A DNA stretch of 5,414 nt from Eubacteriales bacterium (GCA_030533315.1 JAUNJL010000116.1:1-5414), one strand, 5' to 3'; numbered from the stretch's first letter, positions 1 through 5,339 are shown. The notes: generated by a model from the letters alone, not told the origin. Program-made: numbers and translations.

Positions 1-614
1 ATCACCTCATGCTCTCCCACGATGGTGCCTCCCCGGACGGCGGAAATGCCGATCTCCATAGAGTCTCTCATTTCCCGTCTCTGGCTGCGGTCATATACGT
101 AGTGATACTTGTGGTCCATGGCCTCGTTCAGGCTGTCTGCCAGGGCCAGGGCCGTGCCGCTGGGAGCGTCCAGCTTCAGCTTATGGTGGCGCTCCACGAT
201 CTCCATATCAAAGCCTGCTTTTCCCAGGACCTTAGCGGCGTCCTGGATCAGCTTCAGCAGGGTGTTGATGCCAAGGGACATATTGGCCGATTTTAAAACC
301 GCCACTTTTTTAGAGGTCTCCTCGACCTTATCAAGCTGCTCCTGGCTAAGCCCCGTAGTACACAGGACGATGGGGAGCCCCCGGCCGGCGCAGTAGTCCA
401 AAAGGCCGTCTGCCGCCTTTGCCGTGGAAAAATCTATCAGAACGTCTGCCTCCACCTGACAGGCGTTCACATCTGTAAATACGGGATACGTATTCTTTCC
501 CTGGTCCGCAATGTCGATCCCTGCCACGATCTCTGCATCAGGATCCTGCTCCACAAGACGGGAGATCACCTGGCCCATATGACCGTTGCAGCCGTGCATA
601 ATAAGTTTTACCAT
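1..614 (-). CDS. dapB: 4-hydroxy-tetrahydrodipicolinate reductase DapB (partial, C-terminus cut by window edge)
   Basis: Reduces the dihydrodipicolinate-level product of DapA with NAD(P)H to tetrahydrodipicolinate in the cytoplasmic diaminopimelate/lysine pathway. The translation begins MVKLIMHGCNGHMG, and G8, G11 and G14 form the Rossmann GxxGxMG nucleotide-binding loop. DFS lies at 61-63, CTTG at 85-88 and the SANMSLGIN segment at 109-117. The family signature ERHHKLKLDAPSGTA is at 141-155, with the catalytic His pair H143/H144, K147 and the substrate-binding SGT. 204 complete codons are visible; the family is usually about 250 residues, so roughly the last 45-60 lie beyond position 1. The ATG at 614 is chosen because an AAGGAAG ribosome binding site sits 6 bases upstream. 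It follows dapA after 47 bases on the same strand with no terminator, so it is very probably co-transcribed. Identity is near certain from the HH-DAPSGT motif; the missing end is a window artefact, not a truncation. Confidence 0.97.
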   Translation of the reverse strand, partial: MVKLIMHGCNGHMGQVISRLVEQDPDAEIVAGIDIADQGKNTYPVFTDVNACQVEADVLIDFSTAKAADGLLDYCAGRGLPIVLCTTGLSQEQLDKVEETSKKVAVLKSANMSLGINTLLKLIQDAAKVLGKAGFDMEIVERHHKLKLDAPSGTALALADSLNEAMDHKYHYVYDRSQRREMRDSMEIGISAVRGGTIVGEHEV

Positions 615-631
615 CTGTATCTTCCTTTCAA

Positions 632-646
632 GGCAGAGGGCCTGCC
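632..646 (-). other. Small intercistronic hairpin between dapA and dapB
   Basis: GGCAG (632-636) and CTGCC (642-646) form a perfect 5-bp stem with a 5-base loop in the 47-base dapA-dapB gap. On the minus strand it is not followed by a T-run, so it is not an intrinsic terminator. It could affect mRNA processing or stability, or be chance; a 5-bp stem is weak evidence. Confidence 0.25.
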
Positions 647-661
647 TGTTTTCTCTGTCTT

Positions 662-1555
662 TTATGCCAGCTTGATGCCGAAATCTGTCATGGCCTTCTT
701 CAGCCTCTCCACATTTTCCGGCTCCATCTCACAAAGAGGCATCCTGGTTGGTCCCACTTCCATTCCCATCAGGTTCAGGGCTGTCTTTACGGGAATGGGA
801 TTCACCTCACAGAACAGGGCGTTCACAAGGGGAATGGCGTCCAACTGGATCCGCGCGGCCCCTGCTGTGTCTCCCTCCAAAAACTTCATAACCATATCGT
901 GGGTCTCCCTTGGCGCCACGTTTGACAATACGGAGATCACGCCCAATCCTCCAAGGGAAAGAAGGGGAAGCACCTGTCCGTCCTCGCCGGAGTAAACCTC
1001 CATGCAGCCGTCCGCCAGAGCCATCAGGTTCGCCACCTGTGAAATATCGCCGCTGGCTTCCTTGATGCCTACGATGTTTTTCACCGTCTTTACCAGGGTC
1101 ACGGCTGTAGCCGGCTGGATGTTGCAGCCGGTGCGGCTGGGAACGTTGTACATGATGATGGGGGTTTCCGGCACTGCCTGGGCGATGGCGGTGTAATGGC
1201 GGATCAGGCCCTTCTGGGTCGCCTTGTTATAATAAGGAGTCACCACCAGCAGGGCGTCGGCGCCGTAGGATGCCGCTTCCCTGGACATCATAATGGCCGT
1301 CTCCGTGCAGTTAGAGCCGGTACCCGCGATCACAGGGATCCGTCCGGCCACCTTGTCGATGGCGTACTTAATGGTTTTCAGGTGCTCTCCGTGTGTCATG
1401 GTGGAAGACTCGCCGGTAGTCCCACAGATGATGATGGCGTCTGTGCCGTTCTCGATCTGGTACTCCAGAAGCTCTCCCAGCTTCTCGTAATTCACTGCTC
1501 CATCCTCGTGCATAGGGGTTACGATCGCAACGCCAGCTCCTTTAAAAATAGCCAT
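662..1555 (-). CDS. dapA: 4-hydroxy-tetrahydrodipicolinate synthase DapA
   Basis: Condenses pyruvate with aspartate semialdehyde, the committed step of diaminopimelate/lysine synthesis, as a cytoplasmic class I-aldolase-type TIM barrel that is usually tetrameric. The 297-residue product matches the family length. Visible residues are GTTGE at 45-49 with T46/T47, TPYYN at 106-110 with Y109 (the tyrosine contributed across the dimer interface), YNVPSRTG at 136-143 with Y136 and R141, and the Schiff-base lysine K165 in GIKEASGD. The reading frame extends upstream to an ATG at 1588, but the ATG at 1555 is preferred: it gives the canonical MAIFKGAGVAIVTPM start and has AGGAGG 7 bases upstream, whereas the 11 extra residues look like untranslated leader. 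It lies 66 bases after the cobO-like gene and 47 bases before dapB, all on one strand. The allosteric lysine pocket looks partly altered (see findings). Confidence 0.97.
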   Translation of the reverse strand: MAIFKGAGVAIVTPMHEDGAVNYEKLGELLEYQIENGTDAIIICGTTGESSTMTHGEHLKTIKYAIDKVAGRIPVIAGTGSNCTETAIMMSREAASYGADALLVVTPYYNKATQKGLIRHYTAIAQAVPETPIIMYNVPSRTGCNIQPATAVTLVKTVKNIVGIKEASGDISQVANLMALADGCMEVYSGEDGQVLPLLSLGGLGVISVLSNVAPRETHDMVMKFLEGDTAGAARIQLDAIPLVNALFCEVNPIPVKTALNLMGMEVGPTRMPLCEMEPENVERLKKAMTDFGIKLA

Positions 1556-1621
1556 TTTGTTTCCTCCTCTTTCTTCTGTAACTGCCACATCCTGCCTGCC
1601 GGGAACGCCCCTTTTGCCCCC

Positions 1622-2125
1622 TTAGAGGGCCGAAGGGTTTTCCGTAGTATTCAGGGTGGTCACACTGTCCACATAATCCAACAGACTTTTCGTCATCCGC
1701 TGTCCGGTCATAATGATGTGCATGGACTCATCCTTCTGCTTCAGGATGTCCCCGATCATCTCCGGCGTGGCGATCCCCTTGTCCAAAAGACCAAGGATCT
1801 CATCCAGCACCAGGAAATCGCACTCCTGGGTGGCTACCACCTTGCGGGCGAAATTCAGCCCGTTGATGATATTGCGCTTCTCCTCGTCCTGCTCCTGGGG
1901 ACTTAAATCGTTGTAGCAGGCCTCCATCCTCTCAAAGCGGAATATCTTAATGTCCAACTGGTCCAGTTCCTCCAGAAAGTCCAGCTCCCGGCGTTCATTT
2001 CCCTTTAAAAACTGGATGATAATAACGCTTTTCCCCAGAGCGGACGCCCGAAGGCTCTGTCCCATCGCCAGTGTGGTCTTGCCCCGGCCATTTCCACAAT
2101 AAACTTCCGTTAGTTCTCTTTTCAT
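1622..2125 (-). CDS. cobO: CobO/BtuR-like ATP:corrinoid adenosyltransferase (short form)
   Basis: Predicted cytoplasmic enzyme transferring the adenosyl group of ATP to Co(I) of cob(I)yrinic acid a,c-diamide or another corrinoid, making adenosylcobalamin-type cofactors in B12 synthesis or salvage. In the 167-residue product, a modified P-loop GNGRGKTT lies at 11-18, followed by the family-typical IIIQFLKG at 35-42. A Walker-B-like FLVLDE at 104-109 sits in the expected VLDEI context, and IIMTGQRM at 137-144 corresponds to the usual LTGR segment. The protein ends TTENPSAL shortly afterwards and lacks the KHPY...KGIEF-type tail of longer CobO/CobA proteins. The ATG at 2125 has AGAGGA 6 bases upstream. 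It is the first gene of the operon with dapA and dapB and has a promoter candidate about 100 bases upstream. Family membership is fairly sure; the exact corrinoid substrate is inferred from family only. Confidence 0.8.
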   Translation of the reverse strand: MKRELTEVYCGNGRGKTTLAMGQSLRASALGKSVIIIQFLKGNERRELDFLEELDQLDIKIFRFERMEACYNDLSPQEQDEEKRNIINGLNFARKVVATQECDFLVLDEILGLLDKGIATPEMIGDILKQKDESMHIIMTGQRMTKSLLDYVDSVTTLNTTENPSAL

Positions 2126-2140
2126 AGCAATTCCTCTTAC

Positions 2141-2153
2141 TGTTCATGAAAAC
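2141..2153. repeat. 13-base repeat, copy 1 (TTCATGAA palindrome)
   Basis: TGTTCATGAAAAC occurs here and again, identically, at 3061-3073. Its core TTCATGAA (2143-2150) is a perfect 8-base palindrome. This copy lies in the cobO-like leader, ending 16 bases upstream of its start codon, just before the ribosome binding site. It could be a DNA operator or RNA element, or a chance match. Confidence 0.5.
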
Positions 2154-2190
2154 GCGCCAGTAAGCGCATACAAAATCCGCGCGGCATTTT
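2152..2190 (-). other. Two small hairpins in the cobO-like leader
   Basis: On the minus strand the first element is an imperfect palindrome: AAAAT (2190-2186), one unpaired G, CCGCGCGG (2184-2177), then ATTTT (2176-2172). It can fold as a 7-bp stem with a GCGC loop. It is followed by a second hairpin, ATGCGC (2169-2164), loop TTACTG, GCGCGT (2157-2152), six pairs including one T-G wobble, ending in TTTT. Both fall inside the predicted leader, and the second is terminator-like but weak. I see no cobalamin-riboswitch signature, and the leader is too short for a full one. Confidence 0.3.
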
Positions 2191-2222
2191 CCATCCTTGC
2201 AGCAGCTTCTGTTGTAATGCTT

Positions 2223-2251
2223 ATATTACCGCAGATTGGGAAGAAATGCAA
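2223..2251 (-). promoter_or_regulatory. Sigma-A-type promoter candidate for the cobO-dapA-dapB operon
   Basis: Read on the minus strand, a -35 box TTGCAT (2251-2246) is separated by exactly 17 bases from a -10 box TAATAT (2228-2223). Transcription would start near 2216 and give a leader of about 90 bases before the cobO-like start codon. Its position between the ssb stop and the operon fits a promoter that makes the operon independent of ssb. Each box matches consensus at only 4 of 6 positions, so this is a good but unproven call. Confidence 0.55.
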
Positions 2252-2259
2252 GTCCTGTT

Positions 2260-2284
2260 GCACCCTGGGAGGGTGCGCCCTCCC
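2260..2284 (-). terminator. GC-rich hairpin after ssb, possible terminator lacking a T-run
   Basis: GGGAGGG (2267-2273) and CCCTCCC (2278-2284) form a perfect 7-bp stem with a 4-base loop, 15 bases beyond the ssb stop codon. An overlapping, mutually exclusive stem pairs GCACCC (2260-2265) with GGGTGC (2271-2276). The position fits a transcription barrier between ssb and the downstream operon. No U-tract follows on the minus strand, so intrinsic termination is doubtful; it may only stabilise the ssb mRNA 3' end. Confidence 0.4.
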
Positions 2285-2298
2285 GGATAACCGAACGA

Positions 2299-2922
2299 TT
2301 ACATGTATTCCAGCTTGCTTACGGACACCTCGTAAGCGGTCCGCTTTTCGGTCTCGGTCTCGCTGAGCCGCTTCATATATTCTCTGCTCTGGATGCGGCC
2401 CCAGATCAGTACGTGGCCCCCCACCTCAAAGGCGGAGGCGTACCTGGCGTTGCGCCCCCAGCAGATACAGGGTATGTAGTCTGATTTTCCGTAGGGCCTG
2501 TTGACAGCCAGAAGAAGGTCGGAGATCTCCCGTCCCAGGGGCGTCTTCCGGTAAACCGGAGGCTTGCAGATGTAGCCGTCCAAAAAGATCTGGTTGACTG
2601 GAATGCTGTCGTCTTCCTCCTCCACAAACTTCAGCTCCCGGGCGAAAACGGACAGTACCAGACGGTTGTGCTTCTCCTCATGGCGGTTATAGGAGCGGAA
2701 CTGCCCATGGATCTCAATATATTCTCCCACGTAGTCCTGGGTAACGTCCAGAAGCCGTTCGGAAACCATCACGGGAATCCGGTCTTCTGACTCGCTCAAA
2801 CGCTTTACAAGAAGCTCCATGGTGTAGAAGCCTTCTCCGTAAACCTGGTGACTGAAGGTGAAGCCGGTAACGATCTTCCCCATGATCGATACCTGATTGT
2901 TTTCAATGATTTTATCTGCCAT
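2299..2922 (-). CDS. Single-stranded DNA-binding (SSB-like) protein with two OB-type domains
   Basis: Predicted cytoplasmic protein binding single-stranded DNA or replication/repair partners. In the 207-residue product, a divergent N-terminal OB-like half spans about 8-100 (VSIMGKIV, YVGEYIEIHGQF, LVLSVFARELKFV). An acidic linker EEEDD lies at 101-105. The better-conserved SSB/PriB-like OB fold spans about 109-207. It includes NQIFLDGYICKPPVYRKTPLG, LAVNRPYGKSDYIPCICWG (138-156), the GRIQSREY segment (175-182) and TAYEVSVSKLEYM at the end. It lacks the glycine/proline-rich tail and acidic DDDIPF-type tip through which ordinary SSB recruits partners, so it is probably not the main replicative SSB. 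The ATG at 2922 has AAGGAG 10 bases upstream, a little long. The gene is divergent from typA and is followed by a GC hairpin before the next operon. Family assignment is good; function is open. Confidence 0.8.
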   Translation of the reverse strand: MADKIIENNQVSIMGKIVTGFTFSHQVYGEGFYTMELLVKRLSESEDRIPVMVSERLLDVTQDYVGEYIEIHGQFRSYNRHEEKHNRLVLSVFARELKFVEEEDDSIPVNQIFLDGYICKPPVYRKTPLGREISDLLLAVNRPYGKSDYIPCICWGRNARYASAFEVGGHVLIWGRIQSREYMKRLSETETEKRTAYEVSVSKLEYM

Positions 2923-3005
2923 AATGTAGATTCTCCTTCCTTTTCACTGTTTTGTGTATGTGATGTAGACGCCCGCCCTGTCAGGCCCGTCCCGGCAGCG
3001 GCGGC

Positions 3006-3045
3006 GGGGAGGCCCCCCGATGGCTCTCGGGAGGCCCTTCCTTTT
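3006..3045. other. Strong GC-rich hairpin in the ssb/typA intergenic region, with T-run on the plus strand
   Basis: GGCCCCCCGA (3011-3020) and TCGGGAGGCC (3027-3036) pair over ten positions with a 6-base loop. On the plus strand there is one C-A mismatch, which becomes a permissible T-G wobble in minus-strand RNA. Two more G-C pairs (3006-3007 with 3040-3041) extend the foot. TTTT at 3042-3045 follows on the plus strand, giving intrinsic-terminator form, but no plus-strand gene lies upstream. In minus-strand RNA it would be a stable hairpin in the ssb leader. Flanking GC-rich sequence runs from about 2970. The role is unclear: antisense terminator or ssb leader element. Confidence 0.5.
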
Positions 3046-3060
3046 GACTATATTTATGTA

Positions 3061-3073
3061 TGTTCATGAAAAC
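3061..3073. repeat. 13-base repeat, copy 2 (TTCATGAA palindrome)
   Basis: Exact copy of the 13-mer at 2141-2153, with the palindromic core at 3063-3070. It lies in the divergent ssb/typA intergenic region, about 140 bases upstream of the ssb start and about 40 bases upstream of the typA -35 box. Both copies have the same orientation relative to the minus-strand genes downstream of them. Confidence 0.5.
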
Positions 3074-3085
3074 TTCTTTAGAACC

Positions 3086-3107
3086 AAAAATTCAAAAAAA
3101 TTTTTTC
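3086..3107 (+). promoter_or_regulatory. A/T-tract (UP-like element) upstream of the typA promoter
   Basis: Phased A5 (3086-3090), A7 (3094-3100) and T6 (3101-3106) tracts end 8 bases before the typA -35 box. A/T tracts here are the classical site for RNA polymerase alpha-subunit contact and DNA bending and usually strengthen a promoter. The A6T6 core is self-complementary, so it could also serve the divergent ssb side. This is inferred from composition and position only. Confidence 0.4.
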
Positions 3108-3113
3108 TACACC

Positions 3114-3141
3114 TTGTAATCTGCGAAAAATATGGTAAACT
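3114..3141 (+). promoter_or_regulatory. typA promoter, extended -10 type
   Basis: The -35 box TTGTAA (3114-3119) lies 16 bases from the -10 box TAAACT (3136-3141), which is preceded by TGG, the extended -10 motif of Gram-positive sigma-A promoters. Transcription would start near 3148, leaving a leader of about 87 bases before the typA ATG. The -10 box matches at four of six positions; the extended motif and upstream A/T-tract support the call. Confidence 0.55.
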
Positions 3142-3234
3142 GAAAAATCGAGTGATAGGATGAAAGAAACACTTTAACATAAGAAAGAATGCGACTGTGA
3201 CCGTCAAAAACAGTTGAGAAAGGATTTTGATTTT

Positions 3235-5064
3235 ATGAAGACCAAACGGGAAGATGTACGCAACGTAGCCATTATTGCCCATGTTGATCACGGCAAGACG
3301 ACCCTGGTGGATCAGCTTCTGAAGCAGAGCGGCGTATTCCGGGAAAACCAGGAGGTTCAGGAGCGTGTGATGGACTCCAACGACATCGAGAGAGAGCGGG
3401 GCATCACCATCCTCTCCAAGAACACTGCCGTCCATTACAACGGCGTCAAGATCAACATCATCGACACCCCGGGCCATGCGGATTTCGGCGGCGAGGTGGA
3501 GCGTGTTCTGAAGATGGTGGACGGCGTGATCCTTCTGGTGGACGCCTTCGAGGGCGCTATGCCCCAGACGAAATTCGTGCTGCGAAAGGCCCTGGAGCTG
3601 GATCTTCATGTCATTGTCTGTATCAACAAGATCGACCGCCCGGAGGCAAGGCCCGACGAGGTGGTGGACGAGGTGCTGGAGTTGCTTATGGATCTGGGAG
3701 CCTCTGACGAGCAGTTGGACTGCCCCTTCCTTTACGCCTCCGCCAAGACGGGCCATGCCGTCCTGGAGCTGGGGGACACACCGGAAAATATGGCCCCTCT
3801 TTTTGAGGCCATCTTAAAATACATCCCGGCGCCGGAGGGGGACCTGCAGGCTCCTACCCAGGTGCTGATCAGTACCATCGATTATAATGAATATGTGGGC
3901 CGGATCGGCGTTGGAAAGGTGGAAAACGGCACCATCAGCGTCAACCAGGAGCTGACCCTTCTGAATCACCATGACCCGGAAAAGCGGGAGCGGGTAAAGA
4001 TCAGCAAGCTCTACGAGTTTGACGGCCTTACCAAGGTGGAGGTCCGGGAGGCCTCTGTAGGCTCCATCGTGGCCATCTCCGGCATTTCCCAGATCCACAT
4101 CGGGGATACCTTATGCGGCGGGGATGAGCCCGAGGCCATTCCCTTCCAGAAGATCTCCGAGCCTACTATTGCCATGAATTTTCTTGTAAACGACAGCCCT
4201 ATGGCCGGGCAGGAGGGAAAGTACGTCACCTCCCGGCACCTTCGGGACCGGCTTTATAAGGAGCTGAACACCGACGTCAGCCTCCGTGTGGAGGACACCG
4301 ACACCACGGAATGCTTCAAGGTTTCCGGCAGGGGAGAGCTTCATCTCTCCGTCCTCATTGAGAATATGCGCCGGGAGGGCTATGAGTTTGCCGTGAGCAA
4401 GCCGGAGGTGCTGTACCAGACCGATGAGAGGGGCAAGCTTTTAGAGCCTATGGAGATCGCTTATGTGGACGTTCCGGAGGAATTTTCCGGCACGGTGATC
4501 CAGAAGCTTTCTGAGAGAAAGGGAGAGCTTCAGGGAATGAGCACTGCCAGCGACGGCTCTGTCCGGCTGGAGTTCCACATTCCTTCCCGGGGAATGATCG
4601 GCTTCCGCAGTGATTTCCTTACCTCCACAAAGGGTACGGGCGTCATCAACACCGAGTTTGACGGCTACGCGCCCTACAAGGGAGATTTCCAGTACCGCAA
4701 GCAGGGCTCCCTCATCGCCTTCGAGGCCGGGGAGGCTGTGACCTACGGCCTGTTCGCCGCCCAGGAGCGGGGCACCTTATTTATCAAGCCAGGGGAACGG
4801 GTTTATGCCGGTATGGTCGTCGGCCAAAACGGAAAGGCTGAGGATATTGAGCTGAACGTGTGCAAGACAAAGCATCTGACAAACACCCGCTCCTCCTCCG
4901 CCGACGAGGCTCTGAAGCTGACGCCGCCCAGGCTCTTAAGCCTGGAGCAGGCCATCGAGTTCATCGACACGGACGAGCTTTTGGAGGTTACCCCCAAGTC
5001 CCTCCGGATCCGCAAACGGATCCTGGATTCCAGGGACCGCAAGCGCTCCGCTTTTAAAAAATAA
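3235..5064 (+). CDS. typA: Translational GTPase TypA/BipA
   Basis: Ribosome-associated GTPase of the EF-G/LepA superfamily, linked in studied bacteria to 50S assembly and growth under cold or other stress. The 609-residue product is full family length. The G domain spans about 1-200, with G1 AHVDHGKTT (15-23), switch-I RGITIL (55-60), G3 DTPGH (77-81), G4 NKID (131-134) and G5 SAK (169-171). A beta-barrel domain spans about 205-295. An EF-G domain-III-like part includes [21 protein letters not shown] (about 365-385). A domain-V-like part includes [19 protein letters not shown] (451-469). The BipA-specific C-terminal domain (about 480-609) contains the [18 protein letters not shown] loop. The frame opens at a TTG at 3214, but the ATG at 3235 is chosen: it gives the usual [20 protein letters not shown] start and has AGAAAGGA 10 bases upstream, while the TTG has no binding site. 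It is transcribed alone, divergently from ssb. All GTPase motifs are intact. Confidence 0.98.
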   Translation: MKTKREDVRNVAIIAHVDHGKTTLVDQLLKQSGVFRENQEVQERVMDSNDIERERGITILSKNTAVHYNGVKINIIDTPGHADFGGEVERVLKMVDGVILLVDAFEGAMPQTKFVLRKALELDLHVIVCINKIDRPEARPDEVVDEVLELLMDLGASDEQLDCPFLYASAKTGHAVLELGDTPENMAPLFEAILKYIPAPEGDLQAPTQVLISTIDYNEYVGRIGVGKVENGTISVNQELTLLNHHDPEKRERVKISKLYEFDGLTKVEVREASVGSIVAISGISQIHIGDTLCGGDEPEAIPFQKISEPTIAMNFLVNDSPMAGQEGKYVTSRHLRDRLYKELNTDVSLRVEDTDTTECFKVSGRGELHLSVLIENMRREGYEFAVSKPEVLYQTDERGKLLEPMEIAYVDVPEEFSGTVIQKLSERKGELQGMSTASDGSVRLEFHIPSRGMIGFRSDFLTSTKGTGVINTEFDGYAPYKGDFQYRKQGSLIAFEAGEAVTYGLFAAQERGTLFIKPGERVYAGMVVGQNGKAEDIELNVCKTKHLTNTRSSSADEALKLTPPRLLSLEQAIEFIDTDELLEVTPKSLRIRKRILDSRDRKRSAFKK

Positions 5065-5080
5065 CCGTTCCGCCCACCTC

Positions 5081-5109
5081 TTGATTTTGTTCCCAGAATA
5101 TGGTATGAT
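5081..5109 (+). promoter_or_regulatory. Strong sigma-A-type promoter downstream of typA
   Basis: The -35 box TTGATT (5081-5086), a 17-base spacer and the -10 box TATGAT (5104-5109, five of six matches) are joined by an extended -10 TGG (5101-5103). It begins 16 bases after the typA stop codon. Transcription would start near 5116. It shares the 9-mer AATATGGTA with the typA promoter. It is the best-formed promoter in the window and points into the region with no conventional gene, marking a separate transcription unit. Confidence 0.7.
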
Positions 5110-5129
5110 GGCGGATATACATGAAGGCG

Positions 5130-5149
5130 GGGGACGAAAAATTGTCCCT
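5130..5149 (+). other. 5' hairpin of the post-typA transcript, or weak typA terminator
   Basis: GGGACGA (5131-5137) and TTGTCCC (5142-5148) form a 7-bp stem, including one G-T wobble, around an AAAA loop, with an extra G-T wobble at the foot. It lies about 15 bases into the transcript predicted from the promoter at 5081-5109 and 66 bases after typA. A loose T-rich stretch (5159-5166) follows only after 9 further bases, so termination of typA here is possible but not convincing. Confidence 0.35.
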
Positions 5150-5169
5150 GGCTTAGGGTTTTATTTGCA

Positions 5170-5241
5170 GCAGCCGTCAAAATACCATAAGGGCCGTGAT
5201 TTCGGCGCGGTTCCCATTGACCGGGCTGCCCCGTAGTTTTT
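5170..5241 (+). ncRNA. Predicted structured RNA segment (unassigned leader or small RNA)
   Basis: GCAGCCGTCAA (5170-5180) pairs along its whole length with TTGAC (5217-5221) plus GGCTGC (5224-5229), giving 11 pairs with a 2-base bulge (5222-5223). Inside, GGGCCGTG (5191-5198) pairs with CGCGG (5206-5210) and CCC (5213-5215), eight pairs including one wobble with a TT bulge. An A-rich internal loop lies at 5181-5190. A competing short hairpin CGGG-CTGC-CCCG (5222-5233) followed within three bases by TTTTT (5237-5241) cannot form together with the long stem. The layout resembles a regulatory leader, but I match it to no known riboswitch or sRNA family. Pairing was found by eye; no folding energy or covariation was available. 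Confidence 0.4.
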
Positions 5242-5263
5242 CAAGAAGGAGTGTGAGTGATAC

Positions 5264-5338
5264 ATGGACGACAGTTGTGAGGGAGATTGTGATACGACAA
5301 GCCGTATGACTGCTTCATGTAACATTATGAGAGAATAA
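5264..5338 (+). CDS. Candidate 24-residue small protein or leader peptide
   Basis: An ATG at 5264 opens 24 codons ending in TAA. A full AAGGAG (5246-5251) lies upstream, with a spacing of 12 bases, which is long. The peptide starts MDDSCEGDC and ends SCNIMRE. It is hydrophilic with an acidic N-terminal half, has cysteines at 5, 9 and 19 (a CxxxC pair plus one), and shows no membrane segment or signal peptide. It lies inside the transcript predicted from 5081-5109, and its stop is two bases before the foot of the terminator. That tight spacing suits a translated leader peptide acting on termination, though a small secreted, metal-binding or purely accidental ORF is equally open. I recognise no family; conservation is the deciding evidence and cannot be seen here. 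Confidence 0.4.
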   Translation: MDDSCEGDCDTTSRMTASCNIMRE

Positions 5339-5339
5339 C

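Noticed and set aside
1556..1588. Upstream ATG giving an 11-residue longer DapA
   Set aside because: The extension contains the AGGAGG that serves the ATG at 1555, and that inner start gives the family-typical N-terminus.
1196..1906. 236-codon plus-strand ORF antisense to dapA and the cobO-like gene
   Set aside because: It spans two real genes and their gap on the other strand, has no family motif, and its composition is that of a complementary shadow.
2126..2298. Cobalamin riboswitch upstream of the cobO-like gene
   Set aside because: No B12-box-like sequence is visible, and the leader after the predicted promoter is about 90 bases, too short for the full aptamer.
3160..3177. Five-codon upstream ORF in the typA leader
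   Set aside because: The only SD-like sequence touches the ATG, leaving no spacing, and so short an ORF is expected by chance.
3181..3207. Possible minus-strand ssb promoter with -35 TTGACG (3207-3202)
   Set aside because: The -35 box is good, but at 17-18 bases the -10 is only TCTTAT or CTTATG. Another candidate, -10 TATAGT at 3052-3047, lacks a usable -35. I cannot place the ssb promoter with confidence.
3064..3756. 230-codon minus-strand ORF antisense to the start of typA
   Set aside because: It is a shadow of the typA reading frame in GC-leaning codons, with no recognisable domain, and it runs into the intergenic region.
5105..5236. 43-codon plus-strand ORF beginning ATGATG just after typA
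   Set aside because: No ribosome binding site precedes it, its start overlaps the -10 box of the promoter at 5081-5109 so that transcript would not include it, and the product resembles no family I know.
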